Program-made: the position numbers and the translations under genes
Assembly: GCF_005298175.1 (NCBI RefSeq)
Contig: NZ_SZYH01000001.1
Location: forward strand, 186,001-250,000
From: Marinobacter panjinensis
GTDB lineage: Bacteria > Pseudomonadota > Gammaproteobacteria > Pseudomonadales > Oleiphilaceae
Direction of reading: 5' to 3'
Length of the DNA: 64,000 bases
Part shown: positions 16,926-25,191 of the stretch, one piece after another
Layout: each line of letters opens with the position of its first letter
How positions within the stretch are numbered: position 1 is the first letter of the stretch
The notes under the pieces: model-generated
What the model saw: the letters and a program-made list of their open reading frames with translations, nothing else
The model's database searches: none
What the model was told of the DNA's origin: nothing

Positions 16926-19037
16926 ATGAAGCTGGCTCAATTTATCCAGACGAACATGGAGCACCTGCTCGAAGACTGGGAAGAAGCGGTGCTGGAAATC
17001 GCACCGGCATTGAAGGGCAAAGACAGCCCCGCCCTGAGAGACCACGCCCGTGAGATGCTGGATTTCATCTCCCGGGACCTCAGTACCTCCCAGACCAGCG
17101 AAGAGTCTGCAAGCAAGGCTCTTGGCAAAGGCAAAGAACCTGCTTCGGACATCGGAGGTGAACATGGCACACACCGTTTACAGCAGGGTATGTCCATGCT
17201 CCAGATGGTGCAGGAACTGCGGGCCCTGCGGGCACGGGTTACCAGGGCCTGGGGCCTTCAGCGGCGGGGCCTCACTGAAAAAGACATCGATGAATTGGTG
17301 CGGTTCAACGAGTCCATCGATCAATTGATTGCTTCCTCAATAGCCAGCTTCTCGGCCATCAAGGATCAGGTTTCACGCCTCATCGAAGCCATGCTTAAAG
17401 CCTCTCCTGACCCGGCCGCCATATTTGAACCTGATGGCAGGTACCTGTTTCTCAACGATGCAATGGCCGATCTGGTCAACACGAAGCACCAGGAGCTCAT
17501 TGGTAAAACCCCAGGTGAGCTCAGTGTGGACCTGGCCACAGAGTTGCAAGACGCGATCACCACATCCGTTACCACGGGTCAGACTCAGCGCAGGGAGTAT
17601 CATCACCATTCTCCGTCAGGTCGCGAGTTGTACCTGGACTGTCAATTGGTCCCGGTATTGAACGACCAGAACGAAGTGGAAGCGGTGGTGAAGACGTCGC
17701 GGGACATCACTGAGCGCAAACAGGCGGAATATCAGGTCTGGCGAAGCGCCAATTTTGACGAGCTCACCGGCCTCCCCAATCGGCGGCTGTTCATTGATCG
17801 ACTGGAGCAGACCCGGCTGGAGGCCTTACGAAAGGGCAGCTCCTTTGCCCTGCTATTCGTCGACCTGGATCGCTTCAAGCAGGCAAACGACCAGCTTGGC
17901 CACAGCGGCGGTGACAAGCTTCTGGCTCAGGTGGCCGAGCGTATGAGCGCCAAGGTACGGGCCATGGACACCGTGGCCCGCCTCGGCGGAGACGAGTTCA
18001 CCCTGATCCTGAAGGAAACCGGCCGGGATGGTGCAGCGGAGGTGGCCAAGGGACTCCTGAATAGCCTCGACCAGGCGTTTGACATTGACTCTCAACAGAC
18101 ACACATTTCCGGCAGCATCGGCCTGGCTCTTTTTCCCGATGACGGCAGGGAAACGGAACAGTTGATGCACAATGCCGATCAGGCCATGTACGCCGCCAAG
18201 GCGGGTGGAGGCCAACAGATCAGAGTCTACGAGCCCTCAATGGCGCAGAGCGAATCATGCTATATGCGGTTGAACAGGGAACTGGATGATGCCCTCAGGG
18301 ATAATCAGCTGGAGGTTTACTACCAGCCTATCGTCGACATCCGCACGGGAGCCATATCAAGGGCAGAAGCTTTGCTTCGATGGAATCATCCGGACAAGGG
18401 GCTGCTGACTCCATCCGCCTTTCTCAGCGTTACTGAGCACAGCGGCCTGACCGAGGCCATCACTGCCTTCGTGCTGGAGCAGGCAGTGATCTGCTCGCTC
18501 CGATGGCGCGACCCGAGTGGCGAGTCCTTTCCCATCAACATCAACCAATCACCGGCCTCCTTTGTGACCCGAAGCCTTGTGGGTCAGTGGCGAGCGCGGC
18601 TGATAGAAATTGGACTCGATGAGAGCCGCATCACCATGGAACTGACCCCGGCCTCCCTTAACAACATTCATGCTTCCGGGTTCAATCCAGTCAAGAGCCT
18701 GGGTCTGGCAGGGTTGCGGCTACACCTGGCAATCGACGATTTTGGAATCAAACCGTTCTCCCTGTTGGCTCTTCAGGAGTTCAATATGGACAGCGTCAAG
18801 ATAGACCGAGAGCTGATCAAGGGCACTGGCCAGGGTGGCGATGCCGATCGTATAGTGGAGAGCATCATCGCTATGGCTCACGCAATAGGCGTCCAGGTGG
18901 TTGGCGTGGGCGTTGAAACTGAAGAACAATTGCAATTCCTCACCCGTGCCGGCTGTGACTATGCCCAGGGCTTCCTGTTCTCCCGGCCTCTTCGCCAGAA
19001 TGATTTCGAGGTATTGCTAAGACGGCGGGAGGGTTAA
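16926..19037 (+). CDS. RsbRD-like / PAS / GGDEF / EAL c-di-GMP protein (copy B)
   Basis: A 703-aa cytoplasmic protein with a strong GGAGGAGG site. Residues 1-145 resemble the sensor of copy A (MKLAQFIQTNMEHLLEDW). A PAS domain spans about 148-262 (ASPDPAAIFEPDGRYLFLNDAMADLV). GGDEF near residue 353 is intact (RLGGDEF) with an RAMD inhibitory site. The EAL domain keeps 'AEALLRW', 'INQSPASF', 'VKIDRELI' and 'VGVETEEQ', but the loop normally written DDFGTGYSSL is DDFGIKPFSLL, and the ELTES stretch is ELTPAS. EAL activity is therefore less certain than in copy A. Divergent from the CAP gene. Confidence 0.87.
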   Translation: MKLAQFIQTNMEHLLEDWEEAVLEIAPALKGKDSPALRDHAREMLDFISRDLSTSQTSEESASKALGKGKEPASDIGGEHGTHRLQQGMSMLQMVQELRALRARVTRAWGLQRRGLTEKDIDELVRFNESIDQLIASSIASFSAIKDQVSRLIEAMLKASPDPAAIFEPDGRYLFLNDAMADLVNTKHQELIGKTPGELSVDLATELQDAITTSVTTGQTQRREYHHHSPSGRELYLDCQLVPVLNDQNEVEAVVKTSRDITERKQAEYQVWRSANFDELTGLPNRRLFIDRLEQTRLEALRKGSSFALLFVDLDRFKQANDQLGHSGGDKLLAQVAERMSAKVRAMDTVARLGGDEFTLILKETGRDGAAEVAKGLLNSLDQAFDIDSQQTHISGSIGLALFPDDGRETEQLMHNADQAMYAAKAGGGQQIRVYEPSMAQSESCYMRLNRELDDALRDNQLEVYYQPIVDIRTGAISRAEALLRWNHPDKGLLTPSAFLSVTEHSGLTEAITAFVLEQAVICSLRWRDPSGESFPININQSPASFVTRSLVGQWRARLIEIGLDESRITMELTPASLNNIHASGFNPVKSLGLAGLRLHLAIDDFGIKPFSLLALQEFNMDSVKIDRELIKGTGQGGDADRIVESIIAMAHAIGVQVVGVGVETEEQLQFLTRAGCDYAQGFLFSRPLRQNDFEVLLRRREG

Positions 19038-19412
19038 CCGGTTTTGTCCTGTACGCAGATACGCCAGGGCGTACAACTCGAGCTCGGTCTGTGTGTAGTA
19101 AAAGCCTTTATAGATAATGAGCGGCTCATGACCGGCCAGAACAATCATCTTGCTATGGTTTATTCCGTGGTGTGCTGAGATGACGCCTTTGTGCGCCAAC
19201 CCTGAGTGTAGCGCGTCCACAGACATGCCCGCCGAGTAATCGCGGAAAAGTGGATCTGCGAGCTCCGCCAGTTGTCTACTGAGCGGTGTTATGGGCGCGG
19301 CTATGTTGCCGCTCTCAGGGGCGCTCCCGTTGAGCACAAACCGCGTGCAACTGCTGAGGCCGAGCCATGTCGCTGCAGCGCCGAGACCGGTGAGTAAGGT
19401 GCGCCTATCCAT
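19017..19412 (-). CDS. Small Tat-signal lipoprotein-like partner of the GMC oxidoreductase
   Basis: A 131-aa protein. The start at 19412 is set by AGGAGG eight bases upstream; its first 8 bases overlap the end of the GMC gene, so the pair is coupled. The N-terminus 'MDRRTLLTGLGAAATWLGLSSC' has a twin-arginine-like start and a possible lipobox (LSSC). The rest (PLSRQLAELADPLF, 'HHGINHSKMIVLAGHEPLIIYKGFYYTQTELELYALAYL') matches no family I can name. The layout is like flavin oxidoreductases with a small Tat-exported subunit (for example gluconate 2-dehydrogenase subunit 3), but sequence similarity is not evident. It ends against copy B (21-base convergent overlap). Confidence 0.6.
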   Translation of the reverse strand: MDRRTLLTGLGAAATWLGLSSCTRFVLNGSAPESGNIAAPITPLSRQLAELADPLFRDYSAGMSVDALHSGLAHKGVISAHHGINHSKMIVLAGHEPLIIYKGFYYTQTELELYALAYLRTGQNRLTLPPS

Positions 19413-20757
19413 GAGCATTACCTCCTGAAGTGCTGGCAAGGTGCGCGCCCAGGCGCAGCGCCATGGCCACAATGGTGTAGGTTGGGTTAGAAGCACCACC
19501 GGCTGGAAAGACCGACGACCCGGCCACATAGAGGTTATCGGTTGTGTGCACGCGGCAGTCGCTGTCGACCACGGAATCGGCCGACGACAGCCCCATTCGT
19601 GTTGTGCCCATCAGGTGTCCGCCATCGTGCAGCTTGAAGTCGGGTTGCAGGACAGAAGGGCGTCCCAATCCCGAGCGCAACAGTGCCTTGCCGAACAGGT
19701 GCCAGCTCTCACGCGCCAGATCACGGTAACGGTAGTGGAAATCAACCCGCGGCAAGGGCGCTCCAAGGTAATTGCGCTGGTCGCTGTCTCGTACGGAATT
19801 CCTGAAATCCGGAGCAATCTCGGCCCGAATAGTGACCGGGGTATGAAGCATCTCGCGCCGCTTGCCCAGTAATACGGTAGGGGTCATCTGCCGCTGATTG
19901 AAATCAGCGCTGAAAGACAGCACCCCTTTGTCGATGCAATAGCTGTCTGACAACTGGAGTGCGTGTACCAGGTACGGATCTTCTTCGGCGCCCACCGGGA
20001 GCCGGTCCCGGTCCAGATACATCTCCGCCACCGCGTATAGGTGTGGATGCTCCATCAGCCCCCGCCCGACGGGCATCGGGTCAACAATATCAGAGAGCTG
20101 CAGCATCCGCGGGTTGCCCACCCCTCCACAGGCAAGCACAAAGGTGTCAGCCGACACGAGCGTGGGTGAGAGCCGGGGTGCCAGTGAGTCTCGAAGTTCC
20201 AGAGCGGTGACGGTGCGCTCCTGCGTTAACAGGCGGAACCCGGTGGTGCCAAGTATCAGGTCAACGCGGGGATGGTGCAGGAAAAAGGAATGGTACTTTT
20301 TATTGAACCGGACCGGCGGGCTCACGTAGAAGGGCTTGTAAACCAGCTCTGATGTTCCTTCAATGGCCACCGTTGGTTGGCGATAGGCGTCGTCTGGCAG
20401 CTCGAGAATGCGGGCGGCAGCTGGATACCAACGGTTTATTTCCTGGTAGGGGATAGGCCACGTTTGCGCGGTGAAGGCTCTCTTCTCCAGCACGGCACAG
20501 TACCCGCCCCAGATGGTCGAGCTACCGCCAAAGCAACGTTGTGTGTGCATAGGGAAGTAATCATCTGGCAAATCGCCATGTAACTGGACGCCGGCCAGGG
20601 TCTGGATGGTTGGGTGTGGCTCCAGCACTCCGCTCTCGATGACGGCGACGTCAAGGGAAGAATCCTTGGACAACTCGAGTGCCGTGGTGATGCCAGCGGG
20701 ACCGCTACCGAGGATGATAACGTCGTAATGACGGCGCCCGGGTTGATTGAGAATCAT
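19405..20757 (-). CDS. GMC-family FAD-dependent oxidoreductase
   Basis: A 450-aa flavoprotein. The dinucleotide fold starts 'YDVIILGSGPAGITTALELSKD' (GxGxxG), followed by 'QRCFGGSSTIWGGYCAVLEKRAF', the GMC FAD-binding segment. The C-terminus has 'GGHLMGTTRMG', 'DNLYVAGSSVFPAGGASNPTYTIVAMALRLG', typical of GMC_oxred_C and choline/glucose dehydrogenase relatives. The alcohol or sugar substrate is unknown. No signal sequence is seen on this subunit, while the downstream overlapping gene has a Tat-like one, so the complex might be exported together (inference). GAAGG eight bases before the ATG. Confidence 0.85.
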   Translation of the reverse strand: MILNQPGRRHYDVIILGSGPAGITTALELSKDSSLDVAVIESGVLEPHPTIQTLAGVQLHGDLPDDYFPMHTQRCFGGSSTIWGGYCAVLEKRAFTAQTWPIPYQEINRWYPAAARILELPDDAYRQPTVAIEGTSELVYKPFYVSPPVRFNKKYHSFFLHHPRVDLILGTTGFRLLTQERTVTALELRDSLAPRLSPTLVSADTFVLACGGVGNPRMLQLSDIVDPMPVGRGLMEHPHLYAVAEMYLDRDRLPVGAEEDPYLVHALQLSDSYCIDKGVLSFSADFNQRQMTPTVLLGKRREMLHTPVTIRAEIAPDFRNSVRDSDQRNYLGAPLPRVDFHYRYRDLARESWHLFGKALLRSGLGRPSVLQPDFKLHDGGHLMGTTRMGLSSADSVVDSDCRVHTTDNLYVAGSSVFPAGGASNPTYTIVAMALRLGAHLASTSGGNAHG

Positions 20758-20944
20758 AGATTCAGCCTTCCCTGACCACGGATTCCACTTTCACTGGTCT
20801 CCACAACTACATAATAGACCAGTGTTGAAGGTGCTGTGTCCAAATTCAGTATCTGAGCTATCATCATAGGCACTGAACACTGCGCTCCTGCGGGCATACT
20901 CTTGCAGCAACACGAACGTTTCTGGATGGCGAAAGGACAGTTGA

Positions 20945-21877
20945 ATGAGTGACCGGGAAGCCAACCAGGATGACTCCTCCAAAAAGAAGGCAAAGGAAGC
21001 CGCGGACGAGCAAGAGTCCCGCGCCAAGGCCGAGGATCGCGAAACCCGCGAACAGACACCGACGTCCAGCGAAAAGTCACTGACTCCGAAAGAACGTGAC
21101 ACCGTTGCCGAACATGGCGGCCTGACTTCACTGACGCTTTACTCCATCATCCATCGTGAGGGCGAAGAGGAGCTGCAACGCCCGATAATCTCCCTCTGGT
21201 GGTCCGGTGTGGCAGCGGGTATCGGAATATCGACCTCGGTCCTCGTCGAGGGAATTATCCGCTCCAATCTGGGCTCAACTCACCCCTATCTTACGTTGAT
21301 TGAAAGCCTTGGTTACTCGTCCGGGTTTGTCCTCGTGATTCTGTGCCGACTGCAACTGTTCACCGAGAATACCATCACCGTCGTGCTGCCGGTTCTGGCC
21401 CAGCCAACGCGCAACCAGTTCTATCGCACCGGGCGCCTTTGGGGCATTGTGCTTGCGGCAAATTTGTTTGGCACGTTTGTTACCGCCGCCATCGGCGTCC
21501 ACGGGGGCATCCTTACTGTCGAGACCCTCACGGCGATCCTGGATATATCGCGCCACCTGGCAACGCTGACCCCGGCCGAGACACTTTTGCGTGGTATTCC
21601 ATCAGGCTTTTTCATAGCCGCTTTGGTGTGGATGCTGCCTTCGGCGAAGAGGTCGGAAGTGCTGGTAATCGTCATGTTTACCTGGCTGATTGCAGCGGGG
21701 GGCTTTACTCACGTGATTGCCGGGTCAAACGAAATTTTCACGTTGGTGCTCAATGGGGAAATGAATTTCTTTACCGCCTTGATCTACCATATTTCCCCGG
21801 TACTCATCGGCAACATTATCGGCGGTACCGGGTTGTTCGCGATGCTTGCCTATGGCCAGGTTCATGAAGAAATGTGA
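20945..21877 (+). CDS. Formate/nitrite-transporter (FNT, YfdC-like) family protein
   Basis: A 310-aa membrane protein with an unusual charged N-terminal extension of about 65 residues (rich in K, E, D and S, probably coiled). Six membrane segments follow, beginning 'ISLWWSGVAAGIGISTSVLVEG' and including 'LFTENTITVVLPVL' and 'HVIAGSNEIFTLVLNGE', the FNT-family N-G and aromatic patterns of the YfdC branch. AGGA seven bases before the ATG. Substrate unknown; FNT proteins move small monovalent anions. A 93 percent-like copy of part of its last segment is found 13 kb away next to an IS110 remnant. Confidence 0.85.
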   Translation: MSDREANQDDSSKKKAKEAADEQESRAKAEDRETREQTPTSSEKSLTPKERDTVAEHGGLTSLTLYSIIHREGEEELQRPIISLWWSGVAAGIGISTSVLVEGIIRSNLGSTHPYLTLIESLGYSSGFVLVILCRLQLFTENTITVVLPVLAQPTRNQFYRTGRLWGIVLAANLFGTFVTAAIGVHGGILTVETLTAILDISRHLATLTPAETLLRGIPSGFFIAALVWMLPSAKRSEVLVIVMFTWLIAAGGFTHVIAGSNEIFTLVLNGEMNFFTALIYHISPVLIGNIIGGTGLFAMLAYGQVHEEM

Positions 21878-21902
21878 TACGGCACCCCTGACTCTGCACG
21901 GG

Positions 21903-22115
21903 TCAGAAAGGAGGCGTCTGGTAACTCTGGCCCCGGACGTATTCACCCCGAAGTGATGAGAATTCAGGCATAGGCTGAGGGCTTACATTGCTTTCCGGGG
22001 TGGTTATCTCGATATTGTTCACCAGGAGTTGAGCGCCAGACAGAAGAAACCCGGCAAATCCGAGAAAAACCAGCAGGGCAAGGGTGTATGGTGAACGGGG
22101 AAATGAGAAATTCAT
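21903..22115 (-). CDS. Small membrane protein sharing the CAP-protein leader
   Basis: 70 aa from the ATG at 22115; the frame extends upstream to 22199 without a family match. It opens with a hydrophobic leader (SPYTLALLVFLGFAGFLLSG) in which 15 of 27 positions equal the leader of the CAP-domain protein at 16760, and the DNA is nearly as similar. The remainder (about 43 residues, 'ITTPESNVSPQPMPEFSS...') is polar with no recognised domain. It may be a truncated descendant that lost its secreted domain, or a separate small protein using a duplicated leader. Ribosome binding site weak. Confidence 0.5.
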   Translation of the reverse strand: MNFSFPRSPYTLALLVFLGFAGFLLSGAQLLVNNIEITTPESNVSPQPMPEFSSLRGEYVRGQSYQTPPF

Positions 22116-22439
22116 AATACATACCAGGCACTGAGCGTGTCCCGGTTTAAGATGAGAAAAACGGCCTGCGCTGGGAGCGAGGCCGGTGCAAAAGGGCACT
22201 GCGGGTCCATAGCCATATTGCCAAAGAGGCCGTTAGGGGCCTCATTCCTGAGTTAAGATCGCGCCTCATCCCTAGGGCGCATGATGTGACGTCCTGTCCC
22301 GGCTAATCCATCGCCTCATCTGTAACCATCATATGCCCTTGGCTTTGGCCGGTCTGTTCGCTAGCGCACCAAGTGTAAAGATATGTAAGTGAGCCGTGTC
22401 GGCTAGCAGCCTTGTGGACCCCAAATAGGAGACCGGGGT
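22116..22439. other. Gene-free stretch with a dispersed repeat
   Basis: No convincing gene in about 320 bases. It holds a small inverted repeat (GAGGCC / GGCCTC, 22226-22243) and a 39-base sequence (22351-22389) repeated at 34870. In one frame the repeat reads GLFASAPSVKICK and stops, i.e. it looks like the tail of an FNT-type transporter. Confidence 0.5.
22351..22389 (+). repeat. Dispersed repeat, copy 1
   Basis: About 36 of 39 bases match 34870-34908. The core is TTCGCTAGCGCACCAAGTGT. At the second site the repeat continues an FNT gene fragment, which suggests both come from the 3' end of a lost FNT paralogue. Confidence 0.6.
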
Positions 22440-22889
22440 TCAGAGCCAGCGGCGAACCCGTTGCTCATAGGCCCGGAATTCATCACCGAACAACGCCCGC
22501 AGGGCCCGCTCCTCGGGGGCAATCTGGAAGTGGTTCATATACAGCACAAAAAACATCACCCCCAGTAACCCCCAGCCAGACCCCAAAAACACAGCCCAGG
22601 CCAACAACCAGACCGCAAACCCCACATACATGGGGTTGCGGGAATACCGGTAAATACCGGAGCTGACCAAAGTTGAACTGGCCTCGGGCGTGCGAGGGTC
22701 TACCGTGGTTTTGGCACGCCGGAAGGCCACCACGCCAGCCACGGGAAACAGTGTGCCAACAACAAACATCACACCAGCGGCAACCCTGCGGAAGGTGTCT
22801 TCCAGCGGTAAAGGTAAAGTCACGGTAGCAATGCACCACATGGCGGCACCGATAATCAGCACCAGAAGCAGGGGAGGGATGCGCTTCAC
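22440..22889 (-). CDS. Isoprenylcysteine carboxyl methyltransferase-like membrane protein
   Basis: 149 aa from a GTG start at 22889, supported by GGAGGG eight bases upstream and by a GTGA overlap with the stop of the preceding oxidoreductase. Three to four hydrophobic segments are followed by 'SGIYRYSRNPMYVGFAVWLLAWAVFLGS' and 'EERALRALFGDEFRAYEQRVRRWL', the RHPxY and E-x-FG--Y--Y--RV-RW signatures of the ICMT/phospholipid N-methyltransferase (PEMT) superfamily. It should use S-adenosylmethionine at the membrane; the acceptor is not known. Confidence 0.83.
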   Translation of the reverse strand: MKRIPPLLLVLIIGAAMWCIATVTLPLPLEDTFRRVAAGVMFVVGTLFPVAGVVAFRRAKTTVDPRTPEASSTLVSSGIYRYSRNPMYVGFAVWLLAWAVFLGSGWGLLGVMFFVLYMNHFQIAPEERALRALFGDEFRAYEQRVRRWL

Positions 22890-23857
22890 TGGAACAACCC
22901 TCCATCGCGACGTACCTGATCCATAATCCGCTGGTTGGCAAGGGTGCGTTCGTGGGGCATAACCTCGCTCTGAGTCTTTCCCTCTGCGATGCACCTGACC
23001 ACATGCCGGACCTGGTACTCAAAGCCGTTGACTTCGAACGGGCAGTCCACAGTCTGAACGCTATTGTCATTGCCAACCAGGCTGATCTTTTCCGATTGCC
23101 AGAAATCGCTGTGAATAACGATACGCCCCTTGTTGCCAAAAACAGTGAGTTCGTTGTCGTATCTGTTTTCAAAGCTGCACAGCAACTGGCTGACCCTGGC
23201 ATCAGGATAATGCAGCTGGATGGCAACGGTCTCATCAACCCCGGTTGGTCCGATATGAACCTGGGAAACGATGTCGTCGGGATCAGCCTGCATGAACCAC
23301 TGGGACGTGGCGACGGTGTAGATTCCCATGTCCAGCAAAACGCCCCCGGCCAGGTCGGGGTTCAGAAGGCGGTCGTGAGGTTTGCGTTGCACCACAAAGC
23401 CAAAGGAGGACCGGAGACCGCTGATCTCACCGATTCTTTCCTGAGCCAGCCAGGCGTTGGCCTGTTGATAGACCGGTAGAAACAGAGACCACATCGCCTC
23501 CATCACAAACACCCCCTTGGCCCTGGCAGCTGCGAACAGACGCTCGGAATCGGCAGCGGTGACCGTGAGAGGCTTTTCTACCAGAAGGTGCTTGCCACAG
23601 GCTATCGCTGCCAGCGCCTGTTCGAGATGGAAATTATGCGGGGTGGCAATGTAGATGGCATCCAGACTGTCATCCTGGTAGAGCTTTGCATAATCGTTGT
23701 AGACGGTTTCGACCTGATGGTGATCGGCATACGCGTGGGCACGATCAGCGTTGCGACTGGCGACAGCCTTGAGCGTACCAACCCCCTCGGCTTTCATTGC
23801 CCCGGCGAACTTCTCTGCGATCCGTCCTGGCCCAATAAGGCCCCAATTGAAATCCAT
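22886..23857 (-). CDS. Gfo/Idh/MocA-family oxidoreductase
   Basis: A 323-aa NAD(P)-dependent dehydrogenase. The Rossmann start 'NWGLIGPGRIAEKFAGAMKAEG', the middle 'YIATPHNFHLEQALAAIACGKHLLVEKPLTV' (EKP catalytic lysine near residue 94) and 'GGVLLDMGIYTVATSQWFM' (family motif around residue 175, G-D-G-Y-like) define the family, closest to dihydrodiol dehydrogenase-like members. The sugar or diol substrate is unknown. CGGAG six bases before the ATG. Translationally coupled by GTGA to the downstream methyltransferase. Confidence 0.88.
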   Translation of the reverse strand: MDFNWGLIGPGRIAEKFAGAMKAEGVGTLKAVASRNADRAHAYADHHQVETVYNDYAKLYQDDSLDAIYIATPHNFHLEQALAAIACGKHLLVEKPLTVTAADSERLFAAARAKGVFVMEAMWSLFLPVYQQANAWLAQERIGEISGLRSSFGFVVQRKPHDRLLNPDLAGGVLLDMGIYTVATSQWFMQADPDDIVSQVHIGPTGVDETVAIQLHYPDARVSQLLCSFENRYDNELTVFGNKGRIVIHSDFWQSEKISLVGNDNSVQTVDCPFEVNGFEYQVRHVVRCIAEGKTQSEVMPHERTLANQRIMDQVRRDGGLFQ

Positions 23858-23878
23858 GTTTGTCTCCGCAAAAAAACC

Positions 23879-24169
23879 TTACGAGTCGGCCTCGTAACTG
23901 ATCAGATCCACGTCCGCCGCCTGGGTGCGTAGCGGGACCAGTGCCTGGTACGCGGCGGAGTTGTGCCAGTTAACGGCGGATTCCATGTCCGGGAAGCGAA
24001 TAACAACGGTATCCGTGTGGGGGTGCTGCCCACTCAGCACTTTCGCCCGCGTGCCACGGAGTACAAGTTCGGCGCCCCAGGGAGCCAGTGTGGCGGGTAC
24101 CTTGCTGCGGTATTCTTCCCATTTGGCTGGGTCATTTACGGTGATCTGGCCGATTACGTAGGCTGTCAT
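23879..24169 (-). CDS. DUF1330-family protein (intact copy)
   Basis: 96 aa from the ATG at 24169: 'MTAYVIGQITVNDPAKWEEYRSKVPATL' then 'VLSGQHPHTDTVVIRFPDMESAVNWHNSAAYQALVPLR', the DUF1330 dimeric ferredoxin-like fold, family role unknown. The start overlaps the stop of the tiny thioredoxin gene (ATGA), so the frame upstream of 24169 is not used. A second copy at 32924 and a third tail at 40191 share most of this sequence. Confidence 0.85.
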   Translation of the reverse strand: MTAYVIGQITVNDPAKWEEYRSKVPATLAPWGAELVLRGTRAKVLSGQHPHTDTVVIRFPDMESAVNWHNSAAYQALVPLRTQAADVDLISYEADS

Positions 24170-24318
24170 TTCGAGGTAAACGCCTCTTCGATATGAGGCT
24201 GGGCAGCGCGGCAGTGGCCGCACCAGGAAGTGCCGAACTCCAGAACGAGTGGGCCCCGAGCCTGTTGGACTTCCTGCAACTGGGGTGCTTCGGTTGTGTA
24301 CTTCGGCGTAAAACCCAT
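24166..24318 (-). CDS. Truncated thioredoxin-like protein (50 aa)
   Basis: Opens ATG at 24318 and ends TGA overlapping the DUF1330 start (ATGA). The product has 'GPLVLEFGTSWCGHCRAAQPHIEEAF', with the strand-turn-helix and the CxxC active site WCGHC of thioredoxins, then stops after 50 residues, less than half of a normal thioredoxin (about 105 aa); the cis-proline half is missing. It is either a remnant left by deletion or a minimal redox peptide. GGAG lies just before the ATG (GGAGATCTA). Not a full enzyme. Confidence 0.6.
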   Translation of the reverse strand: MGFTPKYTTEAPQLQEVQQARGPLVLEFGTSWCGHCRAAQPHIEEAFTSK

Positions 24319-24378
24319 TAGATCTCCAAGTGTTAGAGCTGTGACATCCTAGGATTGCGTATCTGCCTTGGCAGTCGT

Positions 24379-25191
24379 TCACCGATTGACGGGTATGGGG
24401 GGCAAATAACGACCTGATTCGGTAATCAACTTCCAGACATCCGGGCGGCGCCGGAGGATCCCATTGATCAGGGATTCCGCTTCGGTGAAGGCTGGTCGGC
24501 GGAGGCCGTGATACTCCATTACCGGTCCGACGTGATCAAACTCCACACCAAACCGCTTTAACAGACGCAATTGAGCCGGCTCCATTACCGCCATCCAGTG
24601 TGTGACATTGTGTTTGACTGACATCCGCAGGATAGCGGCGAACAGGCCCAGACTGATATAGGGCATGGCGCGCCTGCCGCCCTCGGCATCAGCGTAGGAG
24701 GTCTGATCAGTAACACCAGTGGTTGATTCCTGTTCGTTGAGACGCCTACGAAATTCCCGACTTACCGCCATTCTGGAAATCTCGGCTATGTGTTGCCGGG
24801 GAGTCGCCGCAATCGTTTCCTGGGCTTGCTGGCTCATTCTGTGGATACAGGGCCCTTCCATTGGGAAGTCTGACTGCTCCGGGTTATCGCCCGCCAGAAC
24901 GAGTCGAACAACCGCGACGCTGTCTCCGCTTTTCCGATGCCGGATCAAGGCATGAGCCGAGCGCGGATCGTAAGCATCATGCTCCCTTTTGTCGGGAAAT
25001 TGCATCGGGTTTTCAAAGGCTCTGTCGATACAGTAGACCTGGTACCGGACTTCAAAGACTTTATTGACCAATTCCTCGGTGGTGGCGACCTCAATCTCGA
25101 AAAAGGACTTGAAGAGGCCGCTGAGGTTCTCGGTTTCCCCTGAGGCTGTTGGATTTTGTCCATCGTTATGAAATGGAGAGTATGCAGGCAT
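24379..25191 (-). CDS. PEP-CTERM/exosortase-associated acyltransferase-like protein
   Basis: 270 aa from the ATG at 25191, chosen because GGAGG lies eight bases before it; a further ATG 45 bases upstream lacks a site. 'FFEIEVATTEELVNKVFEVRYQVYCIDRAFE' and 'EHDAYDPRSAHALIRHRKSGDSVAVVRLVL' and 'AEISRMAVSREFRRR' are GNAT / N-acyl-amino-acid-synthase patterns matching the TIGR03694 family linked to exosortase systems. No exosortase or PEP-CTERM protein is seen in this window. It probably makes a fatty-acyl amino-acid-type product (inference). Stands alone, facing away from the diguanylate cyclase. Confidence 0.8.
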   Translation of the reverse strand: MPAYSPFHNDGQNPTASGETENLSGLFKSFFEIEVATTEELVNKVFEVRYQVYCIDRAFENPMQFPDKREHDAYDPRSAHALIRHRKSGDSVAVVRLVLAGDNPEQSDFPMEGPCIHRMSQQAQETIAATPRQHIAEISRMAVSREFRRRLNEQESTTGVTDQTSYADAEGGRRAMPYISLGLFAAILRMSVKHNVTHWMAVMEPAQLRLLKRFGVEFDHVGPVMEYHGLRRPAFTEAESLINGILRRRPDVWKLITESGRYLPPIPVNR

